The translations under genes and the position numbers were made by a program. A stretch of DNA of 48,186 nt from Actinomycetota bacterium (GTDB lineage: Bacteria; Actinomycetota; Acidimicrobiia; Acidimicrobiales; CADCSY01): positions 1-48,186 of the forward strand of contig JAHWKL010000004.1 of the NCBI GenBank assembly GCA_019347915.1. Direction: 5' to 3'. Below the pieces are notes generated by a model. That model saw nothing but the letters and a program-made list of their open reading frames with translations. It was not told the origin of the DNA and made no database searches. Positions 1 to 9,645 of the stretch are shown here, piece by piece (positions within the stretch are counted from its first letter, which is position 1; each line of letters starts with the position of its first letter).

Positions 1-784
1 GGCTTGCGTCGTCGAGGAGAAGGGCCTCGTAGAAGCGGCCGAGGTCGGCGGCGGGCCCCCTGCCGGCGCCGCCGGGCTCGACCTTGGCCCGGTGCCAGGG
101 CCGGTTGTGCACGTCCTCGACGTGGTACGGGCGCATCGACAGCTCGCCGTCCTCGACCACGGGGACCACGTGGCCCGTCCAGTGGACCGGGGCCAGGCGC
201 TCGGCCAGGCGCTCCTGGTCGGCCAGAGGGATGCCCAGCCAGGAGTCGACCATGCCCGCCGGGGCCATCACCTCGTTGTCCAGGTACGCCTGGACGGGCC
301 GGCCGTCGACCACCCGGACGATCTCGCCCAGCACCTTCCATCCCGACGTGGGGTGGTAGCCGGCACGGGTCCCGGGCTCGTACTCGGCCGGGTGGGCGGC
401 GATGCGGGCGATGGCCGCCTCCCAGGTGACGTCCTCGTCGAAGGTCTCGGCCCGGGCGAAGCCGCCCATGTGGGTGAGGACGTGGCGCAGCGTGCAGGCC
501 TGCTTGCCCGAACCCCATCCGGCCACGTAGCGGCCCACGGGGTCGTCCAGCCGCAGCTCGCCCCGCTCTACCAGTTGGAGGACCGCCACCGCGGTGAGTG
601 GCTTGGTGGACGAGTACCACATCGTGATGTGGTCGGGTCGCAGCGGCACCCCGGCCCTCGCCTCGCCCACGGCCACGTCGCACACCACCTCGCCGCCGAG
701 GCTCACGTACAGCTGGGCGCCAGGGTGCAGGCCCTCCGTTCGCTGCCGGTCGAGCAGGGCGACGACGGCGTCGATGTCCGCCAC
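1..784 (-). CDS. Serine beta-lactamase-like hydrolase (partial, C-terminus beyond left edge)
   Basis: This gene is absent from the ORF track because its stop lies outside the window. Translation from GTG 784 on the minus strand gives 261 codons that look like the class C beta-lactamase / penicillin-binding-protein-like serine hydrolase family (EstB and related esterases). The SxxK nucleophile motif is SSTK at residues 58-61, followed by a plausible second catalytic Tyr in YHPTSG near residue 150. The start is well fixed: the codon just upstream in the same frame is the TGA of the next gene, so GTG 784 is the first possible start. No signal peptide is visible, so it is probably cytoplasmic. 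It is the last gene seen in a tightly packed minus-strand run. Substrate unknown; an esterase or amidase is as likely as a beta-lactamase. Confidence 0.85.
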   Translation of the reverse strand, partial: MADIDAVVALLDRQRTEGLHPGAQLYVSLGGEVVCDVAVGEARAGVPLRPDHITMWYSSTKPLTAVAVLQLVERGELRLDDPVGRYVAGWGSGKQACTLRHVLTHMGGFARAETFDEDVTWEAAIARIAAHPAEYEPGTRAGYHPTSGWKVLGEIVRVVDGRPVQAYLDNEVMAPAGMVDSWLGIPLADQERLAERLAPVHWTGHVVPVVEDGELSMRPYHVEDVHNRPWHRAKVEPGGAGRGPAADLGRFYEALLLDDAS

Positions 785-1531
785 TCAGGCGCCCGGGCGG
801 CGTGGCCGCACGGCCGGGTGAGGGAGGACGGTGGTGATCACCTGGCGCTCGGCCACCGCCGCCAGCAGCCGCTGGTGGACGGGGGAGCCCACCAGGTGCT
901 CGAGCTCGGCGGCCATGCTCGACAGGACGGTCTCGCCTCCCACGAAGGCCTCGGCCTCCTCGATGCACCACCAGTGGAACTCCTGACCACCCTCGCCCCA
1001 GTCGCGCCGCTTCCACTCCCGCACGGTGGAGGTCACGTGACCGACCTCGTCGGTGCTGTCCACCCGCCGGAGCGGCACCTGCCAGCACACCTCCGGCTTC
1101 AGCTCCATGATCGTCCGGCCCCGTCGGTGGGCGGCCTGGTGCAGGGCGCAGCCGGCGCCTCCCGGGAACCCCGCCCGGTTGAGCATGATGCAGGCTCCGT
1201 CCTGGAGCCGGGTGCGCCGGCTCCCGCCAGCGGCCCGGGCGACGATGCCCTTGCGCCGGCCCACGGGAGCGAACTGCCACTCGTCGTCGCCCAGGGTGGC
1301 GGCGATCTCCTCGATCCTCGCCCGGTCGGCGTCGTCGGAGAAGTAGGCCCCGTGCGAGCAGCACCCGATCTCCAGCTCCGGGGCGGGCCCGTCGGGGGCG
1401 ATCCCCGGGCAACCCCGGCCGTAGATGCACGTCCAGCGGCTGAGCAGGAACGTCAGGTCGAACACCCAGGTCCGGTTCTCGTCGGGGTCCTCGAACGAGA
1501 CCCACTCGTGCAGGTCGTCGGGCTCGGTCAT
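785..1531 (-). CDS. Conserved Cys-rich protein of unknown function
   Basis: 248 residues with eight cysteines in short clusters (WTCIYGRGCPG, IGCCSHG, DGACIM, GAGCALH, PEVCW, WWCIE). The spacing is reminiscent of small metal- or Fe-S-binding proteins of the YkgJ/DUF3109 kind, but I cannot assign a family with certainty. I have an impression of similar hypothetical proteins in other actinobacteria. There is no signal peptide or membrane segment. The ATG overlaps the upstream HAD phosphatase stop (ATGA), and the downstream serine hydrolase starts directly after its TGA, so the three genes are almost certainly cotranscribed. Gene reality is strong from the coupling and the regular composition; function is open. 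Confidence 0.8.
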   Translation of the reverse strand: MTEPDDLHEWVSFEDPDENRTWVFDLTFLLSRWTCIYGRGCPGIAPDGPAPELEIGCCSHGAYFSDDADRARIEEIAATLGDDEWQFAPVGRRKGIVARAAGGSRRTRLQDGACIMLNRAGFPGGAGCALHQAAHRRGRTIMELKPEVCWQVPLRRVDSTDEVGHVTSTVREWKRRDWGEGGQEFHWWCIEEAEAFVGGETVLSSMAAELEHLVGSPVHQRLLAAVAERQVITTVLPHPAVRPRRPGA

Positions 1532-2259
1532 GCCGGTGGCCGGTGCCCGCCCCCGTCGTCGTCGTCGCCGCCGTCGCCGCTGTCGCAGAGCCGGCGCAGG
1601 GTGGCCACGTCGAGCGCACCGAAGTCGTCGACGACCAGGGCGGCGCCCTCGAGATCGTGATCCCGGGTGTAGTCGTTGACCACCACGACGCAGGCCAGGT
1701 CGGCGGCGTGGGCGGCCAGCAGCCCGTTGCGCGAGTCCTCCACCGCCAGGGCCGCCGACGGGGGGAGCCGGAGTGCCTCGAGGGCCATCACGTAGGCGGC
1801 GGGGTCAGGCTTTCGGGCCGGCGCCTCGTCTCCGGCCACGATCGTCTCGAAGCGGTCAAGACCGAAGAACCGGTCGAGCAGCGGGGCCACCCATCCGCGG
1901 GAGCCCGTGGTCGCCACCGCCAACCGCACCCCTTCGCCCTCGAGCCGGTCGAGCAGCTCGGCGGTGCCGGGACGGGGCTGCACCTTCCCCTCGGCCACCA
2001 GCTCCTGGAACAGCTCGGTCTTGCGGGCGTGGAGGCGGGGCACCAGCTCGTCGCGCTCGGCGGCGTCCATGCCCTCGTCCTCCAGGTAGGCGTGGAGCCG
2101 GCGCTGGCCTCCGGTGACCTCCAGCAGGCGGCCGTACTGCTCGACGTCCCACCGGTGGTCGAGACCGAACTCCTCGAAGGCCAGGTTGAACGCCACCCGA
2201 TGCCCGTCCCGCTCGCTGTCGGCCAGGGTGCCGTCGACGTCGAGGATCACCGCCTCCAT
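1528..2259 (-). CDS. HAD-family phosphatase, CbbY-like
   Basis: 243 residues of the haloacid dehalogenase subfamily IA. Motif I is LDVDGT with the nucleophile Asp7 and acid/base Asp9. A cap domain follows with TGGQRRL, matching the TGG-K/Q-x-R pattern of CbbY proteins. The motif III lysine is in RKPDP and the motif IV acid in AVEDSRNG. CbbY enzymes remove phosphate from xylulose-1,5-bisphosphate, a misfire product that inhibits RubisCO, but no RubisCO gene lies in this window, so another sugar phosphate may be the substrate. The C-terminus ends in an acidic Gly/Asp run (GDGGDDDDGG), probably disordered. The first gene of a three-gene minus-strand operon; a TATCGT box 7 bases before the ATG suggests a leaderless transcript. 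Confidence 0.88.
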   Translation of the reverse strand: MEAVILDVDGTLADSERDGHRVAFNLAFEEFGLDHRWDVEQYGRLLEVTGGQRRLHAYLEDEGMDAAERDELVPRLHARKTELFQELVAEGKVQPRPGTAELLDRLEGEGVRLAVATTGSRGWVAPLLDRFFGLDRFETIVAGDEAPARKPDPAAYVMALEALRLPPSAALAVEDSRNGLLAAHAADLACVVVVNDYTRDHDLEGAALVVDDFGALDVATLRRLCDSGDGGDDDDGGGHRPPA

Positions 2260-2266
2260 CCCGGCG

Positions 2267-2272
2267 ACGATA
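2267..2272 (-). promoter_or_regulatory. Putative -10 element of cbbY-like gene (leaderless)
   Basis: TATCGT on the minus strand ends 7 bases before the ATG at 2259, so transcription would begin at or beside the start codon. The spacing matches the other leaderless-type starts in the window. No clear -35 was recognised. Confidence 0.5.
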
Positions 2273-2301
2273 GTGCGCTTCCCACGGCCTCCGAGGTGCC
2301 C

Positions 2302-3425
<1,124 letters not shown>

Positions 3426-3429
<4 letters not shown>

Positions 3430-5744
3430 GCTCCGGTCGCCGCCGGCAGCCGCTCGTACAGGGTGGTGCGCTGCTCCAGTCGGCGGCCCAGCGGCTCGAC
3501 CCAGTGGCGGAACTCCCCCTCGGTCATGCGCTGGCCGTGGGAGGCGCCGGCGGCCCGGGAGATGTTCTCGTCCAGCAGGGTGCCGCCCAGGTCGTTGGCG
3601 CCGGCCCGCAGGGCTTGGCGGGCGCCCTCCCGCCCCATCTTCACCCACGACACCTGCACGTTGTCGATCAACCCGTGGTAGGCGATGCGGCCCACGGCGT
3701 GCATGAGCAACGCTTCCCGGAAGGTCGGCCCCCGGCGGCTCCGGCCCTGGAGGTGGATGGGCGCGGCCATGTGCACGAAGGGCAGGGGCACGAACTCGGT
3801 GAACCCGCCGGTCTCCTCCTGCAGGGCGCGGGTCCGCAACAAGTGGCGGGCCCAGTGTCGGGGCCGCTCGACGGAGCCGAACATGATGGTGATGTTCGAG
3901 CGCAGCCCGATGCCGTGGGCGGTGCGGTGGGCCTCGAGCCACTGCTCGGTGTTCACCTTGTCGGGGCACAGGACGGCGCGCACGTCGTCGTCGAGGATCT
4001 CGGCGGCGGTGCCGGGCAGGCTTCGCAGCCCGGCGGCGGCCAGGCGTCGCAGGTAGTCGGCCAGCGGCTCACCCAGGCGCCGGGCGCCCTCGGTCACCTC
4101 CAGGGCGGTGAAGCCGTGGAGGTGCACGCCCGGGGTGACCTCGGAGACGGCCTGGATCACCCGCAGGTAGTACTCACCGTCGAAGTCGGGGTGGATGCCG
4201 CCCTGGAGGCAGACCTCAGTGGCGCCCTGGGCCACCGCCTCCACCGCCCGGGCCTGGATCTCGTCGATCGACAGCAGGTACGGCGCACCCCGCAGGTTCA
4301 GGGACAGGGGCCCCTTGGAGAAGGCGCAGAACCGGCACTTGAAGGTGCACACGTTGGTGTAGTTGATGTTGCGGTTGGCCACCCACGTGACCGTGTCGCC
4401 CACCGCTCGGGCCCGCAGGTCGTCGGCCACCTCGGCCACCGCCTCCACCTCCGGGCCACGGGCGGAGAAGAGGGTGACCAGCTCGTCCTCGGCCGGCTCC
4501 TGGCCGGCGGCCACACCATCGAGCACCTCGCTGACCGCCGTCCCTCCCTTCGACGTTCTTTGTCGACTGGACCCCCGCTGCGGAGGGTCATCCGACAAAG
4601 AACGAGGGGGGCGGGGCAACAGGAGGGGCGGTGGGTGCTCGGCGCCGGCGTGCCAGCGGTCGTCCCGGGCCAGGCCCTCGGCGTCACTGTGGTCGAGCAC
4701 CGCCGCTCGTAGTGACGGGTCGAGCCAGCGCTCCGGCTCGGTCACGTACTCGGGATAGGCGGTCAGCCGGGGGGCGAGGGTCAGCCCCCGCGCCTCGGTG
4801 GCCACTCGCAGTCGCTCCACGTCCGGCCAGGGCCGCTCGGGGTTGACGTGGTCGGGCGTGACCGGCGACACGCCGCCCCAGTCGTCGATACCGGCGTCGA
4901 GGAGGCGGCCGAAGTCGTCGCTCAGGTTGGGCGGCGCTTGGAGGTGGACGTCGGCCGGCAGGACCAGACGGGCGGTGGCCACGGTCCACAGCAGGTCGTC
5001 GGCCGGGCACGGTGGCGTCCCGTGCATGGCCGTGCCCGCCTTGGGCAGGAAGTTCTGGACGATCACCTCCTGCACGTGCCCGTGGCGGCGGTGGGCGGCG
5101 GCGATGGCCTCGATGGCCCGGAGACGATCGCCCCGCGACTCCCCGATGCCCACCAGCACGCCGGTGGTGAAGGGAATGGCCAGCCGTCCGGCTGCCTCCA
5201 GCGTGGCCAACCGCCGCTCCGGCGCCTTGTCCGGAGCCCCCCGGTGGGCGGGGAGATCCGGGGCCAGCGACTCCAGCATCATCCCCTGGGACGCCGAGAC
5301 GCGGCGCAGGCAGGCGAGCTCGTCGGGGAGGAGGGCGCCGGCGTTGGCATGGGGCAGCAGGCCGGTCTCCTCGACCACCAGCCGGCACATGGCGGCCAGG
5401 TAGCCCACCGTGGTCTCGTGGCCGTGCTCGGCCAGCCAGCGGCGGGCGACCGGGTAGCGCAGCTCCGGGCGTTCGCCCAGGGTGAACAGTGCCTCGTGGC
5501 ACCCCGCCGCCGCCCCGGTGCGAGCGATGGCCAGCACCTCGTCGGGGGACAGGTAGGGGGAGGCGACGTGCGCCGGGGGTTCGGCGAAGGTGCAGTAGCC
5601 GCAGCGGTCCCGGCACAGCCGCGTCAGGGGGATGAACACCTTGGGCGACCAGGTCACCCGGTGGCCGTGGGCCGCCGCTCGCACGCCGACGGCGGCGGGC
5701 AACAGCTCGTCGGAGGCCAGGGCGAGGAGCTCGGCGCCGTCCAT
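3426..5744 (-). CDS. fbiC: FO synthase, fused CofG-CofH (FbiC)
   Basis: 772 residues holding two radical SAM halves. The CofG half carries CRDRCGYC (Cys44, Cys48, Cys51) and the CofH half carries CTFKCRFC (Cys466, Cys470, Cys473); each CxxxCxxC binds a 4Fe-4S cluster that cleaves S-adenosylmethionine. Together they build 7,8-didemethyl-8-hydroxy-5-deazariboflavin, the chromophore of coenzyme F420, from tyrosine and a ribityl-uracil. The fused form is the actinobacterial FbiC type, against separate CofG and CofH in archaea. The linker at about residues 380-397 is encoded by a 51-bp palindromic element with unusual codons (see separate entry). ATG 5744 is preceded by TAGGGT at 7 bases, implying its own leaderless promoter. 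A Ddn-like F420-dependent enzyme lies at 40406-40756. Confidence 0.95.
4554..4604. repeat. 51-bp in-frame palindromic element inside fbiC
   Basis: A perfect 12-bp inverted repeat (CGTTCTTTGTCG, 4554-4565, and CGACAAAGAACG, 4593-4604) encloses a second 5-bp stem (GACCC at 4570-4574 and GGGTC at 4585-4589) and a 10-base loop. The total is 51 bp, exactly 17 codons, and it falls between the CofG and CofH halves. The arms are clearly AT-richer than the surrounding gene and force codons such as TCT, TTG, AGT, CAA and AGA that are scarce nearby. No second copy was noticed in this window and no target duplication is evident. It resembles in-ORF palindromic elements in principle, but the identity is inference. 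Confidence 0.7.
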
Positions 5745-5751
5745 GGCGGTG

Positions 5752-5757
5752 ACCCTA
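5752..5757 (-). promoter_or_regulatory. Putative -10 element of fbiC (leaderless)
   Basis: TAGGGT on the minus strand, 7 bases before ATG 5744. It sits in the 69-bp gap after opcA, so fbiC can be transcribed apart from the pentose phosphate genes. Confidence 0.5.
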
Positions 5758-5813
5758 CCTAGGAGGCGGGCTGATCCCGTGGCCCCGTGCCGCAGTGCGC
5801 CTCGGGTCGTCGC

Positions 5814-6782
5814 CTATCCCGGGTGGGACCTTCGGACGGCCATGGCCAGTGCCCCGTCGAACACCGGGTCCGGGCGCAGCTGGAGCAGGGCGGACGCCAG
5901 CAAACCGGCGGTCGTGGCCGGCGGGGCCCCGATCGACGATTCCCACGCCGGTCCCTCACCCTCCACCACCGAGGTGGTGACCGAGGCGGCCGCCTGCTCC
6001 ACGGTGACCTCGACGTCACCGCCGGCCAGCACGACTGAGGGGCCGGCGGTTCGGTCGCCTTCGTCGTCGATGGGGACGCCGGGGAGCCGGTCGGCGATCC
6101 AGCCGGCGAGCAGGGCGCGGTCGAGGTCCCCTCCCGTCACCGTGACCGCCGACACCTGGTCGAGCACGGGGCGCAGCTCCGGCCGGCGCAGCACCATGGC
6201 CAGGTGCCGCCGCAGTGGCAGCAGCCGGAGCCAGGCGAAGTCGGTGACCTGCACCCGCCGGCGCAGGCGGTCGAGCTGCACGATCCCGGCACGGCCGCCG
6301 GCGACGGCGCTGTCGACGATCAGGTGGTCGGTCGTCAGGAGCAGAGCATCCTCGGGGTCGGGGTGGTCCTTGCGGCACCACACCACGACGGGAAGGTCGG
6401 GCAGGGTCAGGGGCTCGACCACCGAGTCGAGGTGGGAGGTGACGTCGCCCGACAGCTCCAGGGCGACGTCGTCGATGCCCAGGCACTGGTCGCCCCGGGG
6501 CAGGAGGTGGACGCCCACCCGGGCGGCCAGGCGGTGCCCGGTGCCCGGGAGCAGGCGCAGGGCCACGACCCTGCTGGGCTGGTTCTGGCCCAGGCCGTGG
6601 ACGGTGTCGAACACCTCGTCCACCTCGGTGGCGGCGTCCCCCACCACCAGCAGGGTCAGGAACGAGGTGCGCACCGCACCCCGGTGGTCGCGACACCGCA
6701 GGTCGTCGAGGGCCTTCAGCACCGACCCCATGGAGGCGGTGTCGTCGCGCCATGTCCCCACGGTGACCATGCCGGCGCTCAC
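5814..6782 (-). CDS. opcA: Glucose-6-phosphate dehydrogenase assembly protein OpcA
   Basis: 322 residues from GTG 6782; ATG 6770 is an in-frame alternative. The track ORF runs on to 7397, but that part is antisense to zwf. Recognised as OpcA from overall sequence character (for example the LPVVVWCRKDHP and LRLLPLR segments) and its position directly after zwf, the standard arrangement in actinobacteria and cyanobacteria. OpcA acts as an assembly or allosteric partner of Zwf. A G-rich run before the GTG could serve as ribosome binding site and favours that start. The gap from the zwf stop is about 30 bases, so the genes are likely cotranscribed. Confidence 0.88.
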   Translation of the reverse strand: MSAGMVTVGTWRDDTASMGSVLKALDDLRCRDHRGAVRTSFLTLLVVGDAATEVDEVFDTVHGLGQNQPSRVVALRLLPGTGHRLAARVGVHLLPRGDQCLGIDDVALELSGDVTSHLDSVVEPLTLPDLPVVVWCRKDHPDPEDALLLTTDHLIVDSAVAGGRAGIVQLDRLRRRVQVTDFAWLRLLPLRRHLAMVLRRPELRPVLDQVSAVTVTGGDLDRALLAGWIADRLPGVPIDDEGDRTAGPSVVLAGGDVEVTVEQAAASVTTSVVEGEGPAWESSIGAPPATTAGLLASALLQLRPDPVFDGALAMAVRRSHPG

Positions 6783-6813
6783 GGGAGGCCCCCCCACCGA
6801 TCGCCTCTCAGGG

Positions 6814-8394
6814 TCACGGTCGCCGCCAGCGCCGGCCGTCGGCCTCCAGCAGGCGATCGCCCTCCACCGGTCCCCAGGTGCCGGCTTCGTAGGGCACCGG
6901 GCGCACGGGTTCCTCGGCCCACGTCTCCAGCAGGGGTTGGACGATGCGCCACGCCTGGTGCACCTCGTCGGTCCGGATGAACAGCGTGGGGTCGCCGAGC
7001 AGAGCGTCGAGCAGGAGGCGTTCGTAGGCCTCGGCCGCCTCCTCCAGGAAGGCGGCGCCGTAGGAGAAGTCCATGGAGACGGTGCGCACGTCGAAGGCCT
7101 GGCCGGGGATCTTGGCGCCGAAGCGCAGGGTGATCCCCTCGTCGGGCTGGATGCGCAGCACCAGGGCATTGGGCCCGAGTTGTGCCGCCTGGGTGGGGGC
7201 AAAGGGAAGGTGGGGCACGCGGGAGAACTCCAGGGCCACCTCGGTGACCCGCTTGGGCAGCCGCTTGCCGGTGCGCAGGTAGAACGGGACCCCGGCCCAG
7301 CGCCAGTTGTCGACCCGCAGGCGCATGGCCACGTAGGTCTCCGTCCGGCTGTCGGGGGCGACGTCATTCTCCTCCAGGTAGCCCGGCACCTCCTCACCCC
7401 CGAGCCAGCCCCGCGCGTACTGGCCCCGCACGGTGTCGGCCAGGACCTCCTCGGGCTCGAGCACGTCGACGGCGTCGAGGGCCTTCACCTTCTCGTTGCG
7501 GATCCCCGTCGGGGACATCGACGCCGGCGGCTCCATGACGGTGAGGGCGAGCACCTGGAGGAGGTGGTTCTGCACGATGTCACGGAGGGCGCCCGCGGTC
7601 TCGTAGAAGCCGGCCCGGTCGCCGACGCCCTCGGACTCGGCCACGGTGATCTGCACCGAATCGACGTACTGGCGGCTCCACACCGGCTCGAAGATGGTGT
7701 TGGCGAAGCGCAGGGCCAGCACGTTCTGCACCGTCTCCTTCCCGAGGTAGTGGTCGATCCGGTAGATCTGGTCCTCCTCGAGCACCTCGTGCAGCTCCTG
7801 GTCGAGCCGGTGGGCGCTGGCCAGGTCCCGCCCGAAAGGCTTCTCGATGACGACGCGGCAGAACTGGCCACCCGGAGCTGGGCGGTGCAGCCCGGCGGCG
7901 CCCAGCTGGTGGACCACGGCGGAGAACACGCCCGGGGGCGTGGACAGGTAGTGGAGACGGTTGCCGGCCGTCCCGTGCTCGCGGTCGAGGTCGTCGAGCG
8001 TCTCGCCCAGGTCCTTGTAGGTGGCCAGGTCGTCGTAGCCGCCGGACACGTAGCGGAAGCCGCCCTCCAGCTGCGACCACGCCTGCTCGTCGACCCCGCC
8101 TCCCGGGCGGCGGCGAGCGGCGGCCTCCACCGCCTGGCGCATCCGGCGGCGGAAGCCCTCGTCACCCAGGTCGGTGCGGCCCACGCCGACCACCGCCGTC
8201 CCCGGCGAGAGCTGGTCCCGGGAGGCGAGTGCCTGGAGAGCGGGCATGAGCTTGCGGCTGGTGAGGTCACCGCTGGCCCCGAAGATGACCACGGCCGCCG
8301 GCGGGGCGGCCCTGTCCACACCGAGACCCTCGAACAGCGGATGGGCCAGGGCGTCGTCGACCGCACGGCCGAGCGTCCCGGTCGAGTCGCCCAT
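6814..8394 (-). CDS. zwf: Glucose-6-phosphate 1-dehydrogenase
   Basis: 526 residues, slightly long for the family (about 490-510). The N-terminal NADP-binding motif GASGDLTSRKL lies at residues 39-49, the conserved VVIEKPFGRDL at 181-191, and the active-site signature RIDHYLGKE at 212-220. It oxidises glucose-6-phosphate to 6-phosphogluconolactone, giving NADPH for biosynthesis. The ATG overlaps the tal stop (TGATG), so it is translationally coupled to transaldolase. No 6-phosphogluconolactonase gene follows, unlike the tkt-tal-zwf-opcA-pgl order of many actinobacteria. Confidence 0.97.
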   Translation of the reverse strand: MGDSTGTLGRAVDDALAHPLFEGLGVDRAAPPAAVVIFGASGDLTSRKLMPALQALASRDQLSPGTAVVGVGRTDLGDEGFRRRMRQAVEAAARRRPGGGVDEQAWSQLEGGFRYVSGGYDDLATYKDLGETLDDLDREHGTAGNRLHYLSTPPGVFSAVVHQLGAAGLHRPAPGGQFCRVVIEKPFGRDLASAHRLDQELHEVLEEDQIYRIDHYLGKETVQNVLALRFANTIFEPVWSRQYVDSVQITVAESEGVGDRAGFYETAGALRDIVQNHLLQVLALTVMEPPASMSPTGIRNEKVKALDAVDVLEPEEVLADTVRGQYARGWLGGEEVPGYLEENDVAPDSRTETYVAMRLRVDNWRWAGVPFYLRTGKRLPKRVTEVALEFSRVPHLPFAPTQAAQLGPNALVLRIQPDEGITLRFGAKIPGQAFDVRTVSMDFSYGAAFLEEAAEAYERLLLDALLGDPTLFIRTDEVHQAWRIVQPLLETWAEEPVRPVPYEAGTWGPVEGDRLLEADGRRWRRP

Positions 8395-9509
8395 CAGTGG
8401 GCGTCCAACTCGGCGGCTTTCTCCTCCAGGGTGGCGACGGCCTCGTCGTAGGCCTTGGAGAAGGCGCTCACACCCTCTTCCTCGAGCACGCGCCCCACGT
8501 CGTCGATGTCGATGCCGACCCTCTGCAGGTCGTCGAACACCGCCTCGGCCTCGTCGAGGCCCTGTTCCAGGGTGGCGGCGACCGTGCCCTGCTCCTCGAA
8601 GGCCTCCAGCGTGGCCGACGGCATGGTGTCGACCGTGTCAGGACCGATCAGGTTGTCGACGTAGAGGGTCGGAGGGAAGTCGGGGTTCTTGGTCGACGTC
8701 GACGCCCACAGGGGCCGCTGGAGCCGTGCCCCCTTGGCCGCCAGCGCCTCCCAACGGGGCCCCGAGAAGGTCTCCCGGAAGAGGCGATAGGCCAATTTCG
8801 CCTGGGCCAGCGCAGCCCGGCCTCGGAGGGCCAGCGCCTCGGGGGAGCCGATGGCCTCCAAGCGCCGGTCGACCTCGGTGTCCACCCGGCTGATGAAGAA
8901 GGAGGCGACGCTGTGCACCCGGCACAACGACGCCGCCCCGGTGTCGGAGTCGGCCAGCTCCTCCAGGCCCGAGAGGTAGGCCTCCATGACCTCGGCGTAC
9001 CGCGGGATCCCGAAGATCAGGGTGACGTTGATCGACGCGCCTTCGGCGATCATCGTGTGCACCGCGGGGACGCCCTCGGCGGTGCCGGGGATCTTCACCA
9101 GCAGGTTGGGGCGGGACAGGTCGGTGTGGAAGCGGCGGGCAGCCTCGATGCTGGCCGAGGTGTGGCGGGCCAGATCGGGCGCCAGCTCCAGGGACACGAA
9201 CCCGTCGTTGCCGTCGCTCTCGTCGTACAGGGGGCGCAGGGCGTCGAGCGCATCGGCGATGTCGGTCTTGACCATGGCCCAGTAGGCGCGGGGAGCCGAG
9301 CAGCCGTCGGCCACCAGCCGGGCGAACTGGTCGTCGTAGTGCGAGCCCCCGGCCATGGCCTTCTGAAAGATGGACGGGTTCGACGTCACCCCCCGGACGC
9401 CCCGGTCGAGCAGACGGTCGAGGGTGCCGTCCACCAGCCAGTCTCGCCGCAGGTCGTCGACCCACGGGCTCTGGCCCTGCTGGGCGTACAGGTCGTGGAG
9501 CTTGGTCAT
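8394..9509 (-). CDS. tal: Transaldolase
   Basis: 371 residues, the length of the TalB-like bacterial form that often sits with zwf. VTSNPSIF at residues 41-48 is the N-terminal signature and LLVKIPGT contains the Schiff-base Lys139. It transfers dihydroxyacetone units between sugar phosphates in the non-oxidative pentose phosphate pathway. The ATG is preceded by GAGGAG at 8 bases, a usable ribosome binding site, in contrast to the leaderless starts common in this window. A strong hairpin separates it from tkt, so tal-zwf-opcA may form a unit with partly independent expression. Confidence 0.96.
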   Translation of the reverse strand: MTKLHDLYAQQGQSPWVDDLRRDWLVDGTLDRLLDRGVRGVTSNPSIFQKAMAGGSHYDDQFARLVADGCSAPRAYWAMVKTDIADALDALRPLYDESDGNDGFVSLELAPDLARHTSASIEAARRFHTDLSRPNLLVKIPGTAEGVPAVHTMIAEGASINVTLIFGIPRYAEVMEAYLSGLEELADSDTGAASLCRVHSVASFFISRVDTEVDRRLEAIGSPEALALRGRAALAQAKLAYRLFRETFSGPRWEALAAKGARLQRPLWASTSTKNPDFPPTLYVDNLIGPDTVDTMPSATLEAFEEQGTVAATLEQGLDEAEAVFDDLQRVGIDIDDVGRVLEEEGVSAFSKAYDEAVATLEEKAAELDAH

Positions 9510-9588
9510 GGGGAGGACTCCTCGCGCCGGGAATGCTCCTTGCTACCTATCCGAGATGAGGAGGTCGTAGACGCGCGTGGGCGGGCGC

Positions 9589-9628
9589 GAGAAGGGCCGG
9601 GGTGGTTGCCCCGGCCCCGGCCCTTCTC
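9589..9628 (-). terminator. Hairpin between tkt and tal (terminator or attenuator)
   Basis: A 14-bp perfect inverted repeat (GAGAAGGGCCGGGG at 9589-9602, CCCCGGCCCTTCTC at 9615-9628) with a 12-base loop lies just past the tkt stop. There is no U tract on either strand, as is usual for actinobacterial hairpin terminators. It would end or reduce transcription from tkt into tal. Confidence 0.7.
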
Positions 9629-9645
9629 CTGTCAGATCTCCTGGG

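Noticed and set aside
5632-8451. 939-aa plus-strand ORF
   Set aside because: Antisense to opcA and zwf, whose motifs are unmistakable; the product is low-complexity and unlike any family.
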